A stretch of DNA of 64,000 bases from Chitinophaga pinensis (GTDB lineage Bacteria; Bacteroidota; Bacteroidia; B-17B0; Aurantibacillaceae), in contig CAMAPT010000010.1 in assembly GCA_945860225.1 (NCBI GenBank), forward strand, positions 1 to 64,000, given 5' to 3'. How positions within the stretch are numbered: the stretch's first letter is position 1; every line of letters begins with the position of its first letter. The translations under genes and the position numbers were made by a program. The notes beneath the pieces were generated by a model. It saw only the letters and a program-made list of their open reading frames with translations. It was not told where the DNA came from and did no database searches. Of the stretch, positions 12,201-19,800 are shown piece by piece.

Positions 12201-12750
12201 CAGTAGCTATCAATTCAGAAGGAATACCATAAAAATCAACACTAAAATCTTCATAGAAATCATCATAAGTTTGATCCGTGATAGTAGATCCGCCAGATAT
12301 TACATCTGAACTTGTAACATGTTTATTGTTTGTGCTAATTGGAGAAAAATAATTACCAGCTTGATTATATGTGGCTGAAGTATTATCACTATATGCTACA
12401 AATGAACCTAAATTTTTTGAAACACAAGTCCATGTAGCTGAATGGTCAGATGTCCCCATCGATTTAGACCAACTAACATCATTTGAAGTAACTGCTGTAC
12501 TGGCTCCTGAACCTGTATACATACCATAATACTGAATCCAGTTACCATTAATATCCTGATAATATAATTTCGCTGAAAGTAATGTGTAATATTCATTGCT
12601 AGTCCAAACATGGTATATGAATGTAAGCGCACGCATGTTACATCTAAAACGGCCTTGACATGGGTCATAAGATGCGGATTGAGCAAAACTTATGGTTGTG
12701 GTTAATGTTAATAAAACTGTTATTAAAAAAGATTTAATGTTTTTTATCAT
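3250..12750 (-). CDS. Giant secreted mosaic protein: FN3 repeats, three LamG-like domains, type A sorting domain
   Basis: 3,166 residues with one uninterrupted frame and a clear signal peptide (1-23, ending ISFAQ). Approximate order: an unassigned N-terminal domain (30-215); four FN3-like repeats (about 218-620) with W-x-x-x-T and Y-Y-Y-Q-L strand patterns; a LamG/concanavalin-like domain (about 645-800, LRLEFWYKP and NQWNHVSMIY); carboxypeptidase-regulatory-like beta domains (about 890-1050); a long unassigned Ser/Thr/Gly-rich region (about 1100-2000) with an alternating hydrophobic stretch at about 1330-1430; two more LamG-like domains (about 2050-2400, FTIEFWAKL and FTLEFWFNS); two copies of a domain starting NPSNFQYSM and NPEFYDYSM (about 2650 and 2955) separated by two GW-x-W repeats; and a type A sorting domain at about 3087-3166 (LSVYPNPF, ASGMYYLRI). 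This predicts type IX export and cell-surface attachment. The binding partner is unknown; lectin-like folds suggest glycans or matrix. Confidence 0.9.
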   Translation of the reverse strand: MIKNIKSFLITVLLTLTTTISFAQSASYDPCQGRFRCNMRALTFIYHVWTSNEYYTLLSAKLYYQDINGNWIQYYGMYTGSGASTAVTSNDVSWSKSMGTSDHSATWTCVSKNLGSFVAYSDNTSATYNQAGNYFSPISTNNKHVTSSDVISGGSTITDQTYDDFYEDFSVDFYGIPSELIATGQVKIRIYQNYQNTATTTDFTFNTSSPAGEIQTISSPNNLTATNNLCGQIKLDWLNPTQTWESNVSGCATFQYSNLIFRDGTPIAQVAGDATTYTDNTAVLGTTYSYKIKQIFWNKNAYQFIPSQFSAAVSGNVKPLPPQPISFAATTDNCTGEINLNWSWTSTETPKDFILRYGTSPTGPFTQLPIIANTARQYTHSSLTRGVTYYYQLTARNNCNNESAVASTYGLSPSDPAIPIAVALTQNTLTAENTIRWTDNSTNETKFQIERQDDLGNSVFFDVNPNTTSYVDNNVAACRSYKYYVKVYSGCVLSGLRSLTYATGILPPPDLNGTFTVTKKLNASKGYFGNRVELSWSNNNISNVDLFKIYRKELNTSKDSVQIASLPGVSAFYIDNTADARIFYRYTIVGIKNCLSNEISTNTSSDIGFRSPAGLVSGHIEYAGGVAVGGTKVLVQQSGALTGNSLLFNTNSNLTISDNLKLEPGNELRLEFWYKPVNVSGTFIKKTNSFEFALSGTNYQAKIFTGGVAKTISIPSVSLPTNQWNHVSMIYNGSVFKLFANGILTASTVAIGNIDDNSNHLIIGNASSKFLLDEFRLIGKAATDSVISKEQNRILNGNEFGFKCNLHFDEGMGSYAYDVSKIANTFNENHGVMSGSVTSSSDIPSNAQLGYFGVTDEFGNYNVTGIRYAGLGENFNIVPSFGTHSFSPNSRVVYVGDASYVYNNQDFTDNSSFPFTGELLYKNTSCPVPGATVKIDGYPVVQYGTQVLTDAKGTFSISVPIGKHFISVEKYGHTMELGFYPPTGVHDFQATLPPVQFIDSTRLKIVGRVVGGTVEANKAPGMGRSKNNIGNAKIILASPIVGTPCYTAAVTTNSLTGEYEFNIPPLAYKIVDAYVITNSVTISKTKLSNTNQLIDLTSSILKTTVIDTLFDSNGGVLRIDSIKFNKRLDMVYRSAPKIDMTMLDGSKFIGDDSLKIGNTKINIKPTVGNTGTYKWGPLNWPVFTQNKTYKSKITANEIYTNSDMPSTPIRDTVLLSGNILVTNDLVDGIDPNSAFSFQNGVGTYSFICGSPNIAATTPSSDLDYTKNIQVVVVPDGAASVPWLPNANQTPFHALVIGKRITGTGISTQGPEKVDFILRDPPGSGSSSKWTSGSTVTKSTSLSNGDSKDIGISTDIFLGSKAVVGVGFATEVAIENSISLGLSTNISSNEGSSITEVITSANSVSTRDDGDYVGAPADIFIGRSRNWLVGPTANIEVSTAGCNTCFGPTVNAKQLALKLGYAVAPDNVRTRFSYTQDEIENTVIPQLVAIRNTLLLNSPGKYSTTLAPTHPNFGSNNDDPLWGSLATSTTPAVYDPVDSLGQSYKFKGYSNLVNKDTVRILNTQIALWKQALAQNEREKLACVNNTGGVLIDNFTLGSAIVNNVYQTDNETSSSSDWELQINEDIAGQFGGSVAGAGVLVKPSISFHQTEGGSTSNSTNLTNTFEYTLTDGDPGDIMSIDVYKSPEGTGNIFVTRGGQTMCPYEDAVVCHYYNPANPKAYISSHTYNEAGFANIANATVQREMPNIAITPSNQLNIPSNQAAVYQLVLTNQSPLTINNDIDLQVRIASQSNPNGAVLKIDGQNANSIFNIPSGGSVVKTLTIERGPIEINYDSLMVIFSSACSEDIADTAYVSVHFIPTCTEISISAPTDNFIVNNSNNNIANVVIDNYNYNYGVAANTSTLTNSLHPNFGFEKIGYEIKPGNTSSWLEIKDFYKVPNATQSIIPTNQVYTQYQWTVTPQSYPDGNYEIRAVSYCYNKDGSYATVYSPVLAGVMDRVNPAPFGTPTPGDGILDPNDDISIQFNEPIDLSSLSNSNFDIRGVLNGSNIRHAESLNFDGVADYAEVTGGVSLQKRSFTIEFWAKLNAAGYNQTIISQGTDPVQKMTIEFDNSNNLIFNLGTQTAVSTNAVPSPTDWHHYTVVYDYENTDAILYVDGSSVGTNNNFAADYMGTGKLAFGKALPSNTNFLNGNLHEIRLWNDVRKSSEITVTMNKVLNRNQSGLMYNWKMDEADGKVAKDDIRNRNADIYGATWEVNPNGYSAQFDGIDDNIQVSSGNIAITKEMDFTLEFWFNSTQSGVATLFANGKGDGLGADSLDSWNIQKDAGGLIHVYHQGKDFVATNANHFDGNWHHFALTMNRNGNLSSYIDGNLQNSIQGLTFNNLSGAYMYLGARGYQTGTITNYDNYFNGKIDEFRLWNTARKAEQLKRDKQNRLLGDEYGLQAFLPFEHYATVMGTPSLTATFNNQSANTLTVNAQNGISTSVQTPTIKLPRPIQSVNYTWLLNNDKIILTPTTAPELLENVTLDVTVKNAYDLHGNKMQSPKTWIAYVNKNQVKWQDDQFDFEKTVDSVITFIAPIINTGGALKAFTIDGLPSWMKANITSGVIAPNSVQNIVLTIPAGSTIGDYSANISVTTDFKYAEILQINLKVKGVSPTWEVNPSNFQYSMNIFGQLKIDNVIATNLENKIAAFSNGVLCGVANLEYLKAYDRYEVFLNVYSNKITGDSIQFNIYDAASGLTFVKVAPNLMFVENEVIGTVTNPITFIANTEIEIKIPLNNGWTWFSLPLRSSNLASSNLLLNNLNSTTGNIVLSNSSFDQYDSKLNWLGNISQGAGFFNNQSYKIKSASSDTLIHIGTRISPNVPMAAINVQPGWNWIGYISTKNTKIEEALGNYNAKTGDLLKSQYEFAYYDNLTGWTGSLTHMKPAMGYMLKSSTNSSFSYPLSSYNKKLSDGLIVSSDQTVFPFNPEFYDYSMSAIISSNFCNEVLEQGNVLLGAFDANQTMRGYAYPIKNAKTQTYNYYLTLYSNTDGDRLNLKYFNAASGSVLNTSSSITFTTNALAGLPSKPILSSVSDSVSCKVTSNITTVTNISNSANLSVYPNPFSNNLTLSFGKGISAKIQLIDVLGKVIYSCTIKDKKEQVIELDENQNLASGMYYLRISGDINQQLKVVKTN

Positions 12751-12751
12751 T

Positions 12752-12791
12752 GTATTTCATTTAGTATCAATTACTAATTTATATGAAATAC
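12752..12791 (-). promoter_or_regulatory. Extended inverted repeat directly upstream of the giant gene start codon
   Basis: GTATTTCAT (12752-12760) pairs with ATGAAATAC (12783-12791), and inside it TTAGTA (12761-12766) pairs with TACTAA (12772-12777) around a 5-base loop; one side has a 5-base bulge. In the mRNA this hairpin would end one base before the ATG at 12750, so it could gate ribosome access or protect the transcript. It could also be a DNA operator. The function is inferred. Confidence 0.4.
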
Positions 12792-12927
12792 TAGTAGGTC
12801 TAATAATTGTGGGGTGAATGGCTTGTCTTTGTATGTGAATGACCTTGGATGGAAAAAAATAACCACAACCATAGTTTATAGTTATAATGAAATGAAAATG
12901 ACGAGCTAATTAAATGGATTTGTTTGT

Positions 12928-13605
12928 TTAATCAAAACTCATCTGATTTCCTCTGGAAACAGGTATTTCTATATCTCCAATAAAAACACTTTTAGCTTTG
13001 GTTTTTGTAATTTTATGTTTGTTAACTAAATAAGAGCGATGTGTTTGGTGAAAAATGTTATCAGGAACTGTTTCCTTAAACCATTCTAGCGTATTACGAA
13101 TGGTAATTTTTTTTAATGTTGTGAAAACGTGAATATAATTATTGTCACTTTTTACATATAAAATCTCATCAAAAAACAGTTTAATATTTTCATAGCCGTT
13201 CTTAACGAGTAAAAAATTGATGTCTTCTATTTTAATTTTTTGTTTCACTAATTGAATTGCTGCAAAAACATCTGAATCTTTAATGGGCTTTGTAATATAA
13301 CATATAGGTTTAGTTTCGATGGCCTTTGTAATAATTTCCTTATCAGAATGGGCTGATATAAAAACAAATGGGATTTTATATTTTTCCTTGATCTCATTTG
13401 CCAGTTCAATGCCATCTAACTCGCCGTTCATTCTAATATCTAATAACACCAAATCAGGTAAAAATTCTGTTAATAGAATATTTGCTTGCGTTTTATTATG
13501 AGCTAATTTTACATCTGTGTAATCAAAAGACAAAAGAATGTCTTTAACAAATTCTGCAATTAAAACTTCATCTTCAATAATGACTATTTTTAAGTTGCTA
13601 TTCAT
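12928..13605 (-). CDS. LytTR-type response regulator
   Basis: 225 residues. An N-terminal receiver domain (about 5-122) has the acidic pair E11/D12, the phospho-acceptor D56 in LLDIRM, S84 in FISAHSD and K106 in YITKPI, so all catalytic positions are present. A C-terminal LytTR DNA-binding domain (about 130-222) contains LYVKSDNNYIHVFT and FHQTHRSYLVN, typical of the family. The start codon overlaps the end of the upstream sensor kinase by 8 bp, so the two are translationally coupled and form a cognate pair. LytTR regulators bind direct repeats upstream of target genes. The two giant surface-protein genes on either side are obvious candidate targets, but that is only inferred from position. 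Confidence 0.93.
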   Translation of the reverse strand: MNSNLKIVIIEDEVLIAEFVKDILLSFDYTDVKLAHNKTQANILLTEFLPDLVLLDIRMNGELDGIELANEIKEKYKIPFVFISAHSDKEIITKAIETKPICYITKPIKDSDVFAAIQLVKQKIKIEDINFLLVKNGYENIKLFFDEILYVKSDNNYIHVFTTLKKITIRNTLEWFKETVPDNIFHQTHRSYLVNKHKITKTKAKSVFIGDIEIPVSRGNQMSFD

Positions 13606-16600
13606 TTTTTTTAAATGGTATTTTAAATGTATAACTAGTTCCTTGATTATTTTTTAGCTCATATTCTCCTTCAAGTTGCCTAGTGAAAATATCTAATAAT
13701 CGCATACCTATTCCAAGTGACTTTTTGTTAAGATTAAAGCCAATGCCATTATCAGAAATGCAATAATAAATCATTTTTTCATCCTTTATATAGTTTAGTG
13801 TAATCGTTATAACAGGATTTTCAGTATCAATAAAGGCATATTTTATAGCATTGCTTATTATTTCAGAAGTAATCATGCCTAGAGCCACACAATGATTAAT
13901 GTCAAATTTTACGGGTTCAATTTTTAATTTAATTTCTATCGGACTAAACTCGTCTAAAAATAGTTCGTTAAGTTTTACAACCATTTCATGGATGTACACG
14001 TTGACGTTTATAAATTCTATTTTTTCTTTATTTAAAAGCATTTCATGAACCATGGTCATGGAGTTTATTCTTCGGTAAGTGTCTTTTAATACTGCTTGGT
14101 TGCTTTCGTTTTTAGTTGCTTGTATTTGCATTTGAATAATAGCACTTACCGATTGTAAATTGTTTTTTACTCGATGATGTACTTCTTGCATTAAAGCTAT
14201 TTGTTCGGACAGGGAGATTTTTAATTCAGATGTTTTATATGCAATAATGGTTTCTAATTTATCATTTCGTTTTTTGATTATCCAAGTTCTATAATTTATA
14301 ACTAAAATGATTGCTAGAATTACTAATATGATACTTCCGAAGATAAACCACCAAGTTTTATAAAATGGTTTAGTAACAAAAATAGGAATACATATTTGAG
14401 TTTTGTTCCATCTTCCATCCACACATTGAGCTTTTACATTTAAAATATAATTTCCATAAGGCAGGTTGTTTATTTTGATTATTTCATCTTTTTGATAAAT
14501 CCATTCTGAATTATATCCTTCAATTTGAAAAGCATATAAGTTGTTTTCATCTTCAAAATCTAATAGTTTAACAACGATGTTCACGTTGTGGTTTTCATTT
14601 AAATTTAGCTTATTACTTTTTTTATAAATGATGGTTTGATCTTCTTCCTTATTTAAATTAAAATTATACTCACTTACTTTATCAATTAAAAAAGGATAGT
14701 TTTTTTGAATATCGTCTTCCAGAAAAACCTTAGGATTAAAACTAGTGATGCCGTTTAATCCTCCAAAATACAAGCTACCATCCTCTGCTTTAAAACTTGA
14801 AGATCGGTTAAATTCATTGTGTGTAATACCATCTTTTTCGGTATATATTTTTGCGTTTTTACTTTCTTTATTAAATTTTGCTAATCCAAAATCAGTACTA
14901 ATCCATAATTTTTGGTAATCGTCTTCTTCAATTCTGTACATTGTATTTGATAGAAATCCGTTTTCAGAACCAAATTGCTCAAATTTATTTTTCTTTTTAT
15001 TCCACGAAAAAAGACCATCGTTAGCAGTGGCTATCCAAAACAAACTATCTTTATCTAAGAATGCATCGTTGATGGCATCAAAGGGTAAATTTCCTTTTTC
15101 GGTATCCAAATAACAGTTTATAATTTGACCTTGCGCATTAATTTCATATATGCCATTATTTGCTATAACGAGCAATTGATTATGACTAATTTTTTTAATA
15201 CGATACACCAATTTGGGCAGGGTAAATTTGGTTGATATTACTTTAGAAATAGAGTTTGTTGATATGGTATAAATAGATAAACCTGAGGTACAGCCTAATA
15301 ATAATTGATTGTTATTTAATTCTTCAATTGACCAAATTTCTTGATTATTTGATTCAATTTTATACTCTACCTCGTTTGTTACCGAATTGTATTTATGAAG
15401 ACGAAAGGATCCTAACCAAAAATCATTGTTAACTTTTTTGATGGCAAAGTTTTCTTTTAAATTTAATTGTTCAGTATTATTTTTGTTTTTAACAGCAAAA
15501 AAATCAAATAAAGATCCCATTAACAATTCTTTTGAAGCATAAATACCTCTAGTTGATAAATTGGCTATTGGTTTAAATTGGGTTTGTGCAAAGTCATTTT
15601 TGAAATTTATTTTTTTGAAGTTTACTTTAATGATTCCTTCGTTCGTGCAGAACCAAAAATTATTTAAGTAATCCTTAAATGCTGAAATCACAGAACTACG
15701 CATTATTTTTTCTTCCGTTTTTTCAATAGTTTTGTTGCAATTGGAAATTTTTAAAATATCATTTTCGTTGATGTAAACTGCTGTTTCAGAAAATGCATGT
15801 TGATTGTAAATAAAATTGCAAGGATATAAATAGGGATAATAGGTTTTAGTCAATGAATCTAATTTTTTATACGAACCATCAAAACTTACTTGAAAATACT
15901 GCTTTTTTTCAACGATATCATTTTGACAAAGCGTATAGCCATTTTTATTTCTGTATACAAAATGAGTCCAATTGTAGGGATATAAAACAATTGTACTATC
16001 ATTAAAAATTAGCAATGATTCTTTTGTTATGTCTACAGATGCTGAATATGGAGAAATAACTAATTTACGGCCGGTTTTGTCGCTAATAAATTTGCCAGTT
16101 TTTATAACAGTATTTTCTTTTTTTATAAAATTTAAATTTTTATTTAGTAGCCAAGAATTGATGGAAATTTTTGACTCAAAAAAAACGGTGTAAAAGGGTT
16201 TTGGATAGAAGTATATTCCTTCGTTAGTAAATGATTTTTTAACTGAATGTATCTGTTCCTCTTTAAAAGGAGCATTTGGATAATAGCTTGCAAAAGGTGT
16301 TACCTTTAAGGTATTAATGTCCATGACATCAATGTGCAATAAGGTATCTTTGTTTTTTGCACCTTTTTGATTATAAATCATTACTACACCATTGTTATTA
16401 TCAAGGTAGAGTTCCGTAATTTCTCTTCCGCGTAAACCATGTGAAATTTGATTAAATGTTTGAAATTTTTTTCCATCAAATCTGCATAATCCGTTTTTTG
16501 TACCAAACCATAAGAAACCATATTTATCCTGAACTCCGCAATTTACATGCCTCGCCGGTAACCCATCAGCATAGGTATAGAGCCTTTTTTCAATGGAATA

Positions 16601-16717
16601 TGTTTTGACTTGTGATTTAATTGTATTTGTAACAAACAAAGACAGTAAACAACAAAGAAGTTTTAGTAATTGAATAAATGTTATTTTTTTCAAACAGTTA
16701 GTTTTAACATTAATCAA
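13598..16717 (-). CDS. Two-component sensor histidine kinase with periplasmic beta-propeller, Y_Y_Y domain and HisKA_2 core
   Basis: 1,039 residues. An N-terminal hydrophobic segment (about 10-35) serves as signal or anchor. Propeller-type repeats follow (about 48-660), with DGLPARHVNCGVQDKYGFLW and similar W-F/I-G/A-T blade motifs, then a Y_Y_Y-like strand domain (about 670-775). A single transmembrane helix sits near 785-808 (WWFIFGSIILVILAIILVI). The cytoplasmic core has a HisKA_2 dimerisation motif, EVHHRVKNNLQ, with H848 the likely phosphorylated residue, and an ATPase domain with an N box (ISNAIKYA) and a G box (DNGIGF, LGIGMRLL). No in-frame ATG exists before the propeller: a stop lies at 16721-16723, so translation begins at TTG 16717 or TTG 16693. 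A -7 box at 16743-16750 supports either. Such sensors usually detect periplasmic glycans; the ligand here is not known. Confidence 0.9.
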   Translation of the reverse strand: MINVKTNCLKKITFIQLLKLLCCLLSLFVTNTIKSQVKTYSIEKRLYTYADGLPARHVNCGVQDKYGFLWFGTKNGLCRFDGKKFQTFNQISHGLRGREITELYLDNNNGVVMIYNQKGAKNKDTLLHIDVMDINTLKVTPFASYYPNAPFKEEQIHSVKKSFTNEGIYFYPKPFYTVFFESKISINSWLLNKNLNFIKKENTVIKTGKFISDKTGRKLVISPYSASVDITKESLLIFNDSTIVLYPYNWTHFVYRNKNGYTLCQNDIVEKKQYFQVSFDGSYKKLDSLTKTYYPYLYPCNFIYNQHAFSETAVYINENDILKISNCNKTIEKTEEKIMRSSVISAFKDYLNNFWFCTNEGIIKVNFKKINFKNDFAQTQFKPIANLSTRGIYASKELLMGSLFDFFAVKNKNNTEQLNLKENFAIKKVNNDFWLGSFRLHKYNSVTNEVEYKIESNNQEIWSIEELNNNQLLLGCTSGLSIYTISTNSISKVISTKFTLPKLVYRIKKISHNQLLVIANNGIYEINAQGQIINCYLDTEKGNLPFDAINDAFLDKDSLFWIATANDGLFSWNKKKNKFEQFGSENGFLSNTMYRIEEDDYQKLWISTDFGLAKFNKESKNAKIYTEKDGITHNEFNRSSSFKAEDGSLYFGGLNGITSFNPKVFLEDDIQKNYPFLIDKVSEYNFNLNKEEDQTIIYKKSNKLNLNENHNVNIVVKLLDFEDENNLYAFQIEGYNSEWIYQKDEIIKINNLPYGNYILNVKAQCVDGRWNKTQICIPIFVTKPFYKTWWFIFGSIILVILAIILVINYRTWIIKKRNDKLETIIAYKTSELKISLSEQIALMQEVHHRVKNNLQSVSAIIQMQIQATKNESNQAVLKDTYRRINSMTMVHEMLLNKEKIEFINVNVYIHEMVVKLNELFLDEFSPIEIKLKIEPVKFDINHCVALGMITSEIISNAIKYAFIDTENPVITITLNYIKDEKMIYYCISDNGIGFNLNKKSLGIGMRLLDIFTRQLEGEYELKNNQGTSYTFKIPFKKNE

Positions 16718-16742
16718 AGTTTATGATTTACTCGCATTTATC

Positions 16743-16750
16743 CAAATGTA
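16743..16750 (-). promoter_or_regulatory. Bacteroidota -7 promoter box (TACATTTG) for the kinase/regulator operon
   Basis: Read on the minus strand the sequence is TACATTTG, a full match to TAnnTTTG, placing the transcript start about 19 bases before the TTG at 16717. No clear -33 TTG was found. Confidence 0.5.
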
Positions 16751-16801
16751 AACTTTTATATTGTAGATAGTTTAGGTAAAAAAATCGCTATTATAGAAAT
16801 T

Positions 16802-16830
16802 AAAAAGCTGTCGTTTTTAGACAGCTTTTT
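16802..16830 (-). terminator. Rho-independent terminator of the SprB-like gene
   Basis: AAAAAGCTGTC and GACAGCTTTTT form a perfect 11-bp stem with a 7-base loop, and the T-run lies on the minus-strand side, 49 bp after the SprB-like stop codon. Confidence 0.9.
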
Positions 16831-16878
16831 AATGATTTTAGATTTTAGGAATTTTATAAAGCGGTATAGTTTGAGTTG

Positions 16879-19800
16879 CTAATTTTCAGAAAGAACATTA
16901 ACATGTCCAATATATGGATGTTTGTTTCCTTTATAATCAATAATCAAAATTTTATAGATGTAAGTTCCCTGTGGTGCTTTTTTTCCACCTTTTACTGTTC
17001 CATCCCAACCTTCTCTAAATTTAATACTAGAGAAAATATTTTCACCCCATCTGTCAAAAATGTCCATTCGGTAATTTTCTTCGTCAATGCCAATACCCAT
17101 TGGCTGAAACGTTTCATTTAACCCATTGCCATCTGGCGTAAAACTGTTAGGGATGTAAATCACAAAATCAGGTTTGATTTCTAAAATAACATCTGTCGTA
17201 TCTTTACATCCTTTTGCTGAAGTCGCAACTAAATGGACTCTGTATTTTCCTGTTTCGCTATAAACATGCATGCTGTTGGTTAAAGTAGATGTATTGGCTG
17301 CCTTACTAGCAAAACCATCTCCAAAATCCCAATAATAACTGACGGCATCTTGTGATTGATTAATGAAGTTGACAATAGGATCTAACACCGTAGTTGTTTG
17401 TGGATCTGTGATAAATGCGGCTTTAGGTTTATCATTAATCAATATAAAATTAGATTTTACGATATCGTTTGAGCAACCTGTAGTTGTATTTGTAAGATTA
17501 AGGTTTACCATGTAATTACCAGCGGCATTAAATGTATAGGCAGTAGGGTTTGTTGTGCCCATAATTTCTTTGTTATCGGTTGTCCACATATAGGTATAGT
17601 TTCCTGGAGTTCCCGGTGTAGCCGTCAATTCGATTTCTACAGGAACACATGTTTCTGTAGTACTTGCCGTTATGTTAGCCGTTGGTAAAGGATTGGTAAC
17701 AATAGTAAAAATTGCCAATGAGTTTGGAATGGTACAACCATCTGTTACAGTTACACCGAATGTGTTTGTTGTTTGAGATAAAAGAGCTGTTCCTGTATAG
17801 GTTACAACTCCCGGATAACCAACATACGAATAGGGGCCACTATTACCTGCACTTAATATATTGGGTGTAAGAATCGTAGATTGTCCGTGGCATATTGTAT
17901 CTGTATTTCCTATAGCAGTTAAGATAGGAGAAACATCAATGGTTATGACTTTTTTTGCCGATACAGGACTACATCCCTTCGAGTCTGATGCATGTACTGT
18001 ATAATTTGTTACACTCGTTGGGCTAACCAGGTGAGGCCCTGTTCCTGAATAGGTATTAGGAATCCAAATATAGGAGTAGCCAGGAGTTCCACCAGTAGCA
18101 TTGGCACTAATTTGAATACCTTGTCCGTAACAAATTTTGGTGTCTGATGTTACTACTAGTGAAAGTTCAGACGGTTGTGATACATAAATTGGTTTTGATA
18201 CTTCACAACCATTAGCATCTTGTACGATGACATTGTAAGATCCGGCACTTACACCACTGATAGGCTCTGTGGAAGTGATTGGAGTAACGGTTTTTGAAAT
18301 TGGACTAGGCCAAATGACTTTATAAGGGGCAACACCTGATCCAAATGTGATAGACATAGAACCATTGGATCCTCCAAAGCAAGTAGGGTCAACGGCTGTT
18401 GAACTAACGATGGATGGTAATGGAGGTTTTGCAACAGAAACTGTTTGTGTTGTAAGACATCCTTTGGAGTCTCTTACGTTGGCAGTCCAATTGTTGCCTG
18501 GAGGCATATTAATGGCTAAACTACCTGTTGGTAAGCCTGGTAAATTCCATAGCACGCTATAGGTTGGAGTGCCTCCACTAATTGTGACAGTTGCAGAACC
18601 GTTTGTTAAACCGCAAGTGGCAGGTTTTGAAACATAGGATGAGGTTAAAAGAGGAGGTTCTATAATTGTAATTAATGTATCAAAAACACAATTTTTAGAG
18701 TCGACCAAATGAAGTGAATAATTATCAGGCAATAACCCGCCTATTGAATTAATATTTCCAAAAGATCCTGGAGTCCAACTATAGGTGTAAGGTAGATTTC
18801 CTCCTTGTGCAGGAACTAATATCGAACCGTTTTTACTTCCAAAACAAGTAATATTGGAAATAACAGGAGCATTTAGTTTGAGTTTTGATGGTTGATTAAT
18901 TTTTACTAAACTTAATGAAAGACAACCGTTATTATCTGTTACAGTGGCAGTATATATGTTTGCCGTTAAATTGATGGCTACTGAATTGGTTTGTAGCGAA
19001 GGTGTCCATGAATAAGTATAAGGAGAGGTTCCATCTGAGGCAGATACAATGGCTCTTCCATCATTAGCACCAAAACACGTTACATCAATAGAGGTAGTGA
19101 TAGCGCTTACTAATTTTTTAGGTTCAGAAATGAAAACCGCTTCGGTTGATTTACAGCCGGCCTGATCAACGATGGTTAATGTTTTTAAACCCTCTGTAAA
19201 ATCTGTTACATTCAGCGTTTTATGGCCATCAGACCAAGATATGTTATAAGTAGGTACGCCACCTGATACATTGACGGAAACTTTTCCATCTCTTCCTCCA
19301 AAACAAGAAACGGCAGTTGTATTTTGTATTACAATTTTAGGTCCTGTAATATCGCTTATAGAGGCAGAGGCTATTTTTGTGCATCCATTGGCATCTGTAA
19401 TAGCTACTGTATAGGTATTGGCTTTCACGTTATTCATACAGCTAGTTACTTCTCCATTGCTCCACTTAAATGTGTATGGCGCAGCACCTCCGGAAACACT
19501 CACGCAAGCTTTTCCGTTAGATTGACCACAGTTAGAATTACTTGGAGTAGTAATGGCATTTAATATCGCATTAGGCTCAGTGACATTAATAGTAATAGAA
19601 CTTGTACATTTTCCGCTGTTTGAGCTAATCATTACAGTATGTGTACCGGCACATAAGTTATTAATTATATTTCCAGATTGTAATCCGGGTAGCCAAATAA
19701 AATTTGGAATACCTATGCCGCCAGAGAATGAAATATTAGCCATTGCATCGCACCCCCCTTTACATTTCACGTTCGTGTGAGTGGCTACTGTAACTAGTTT

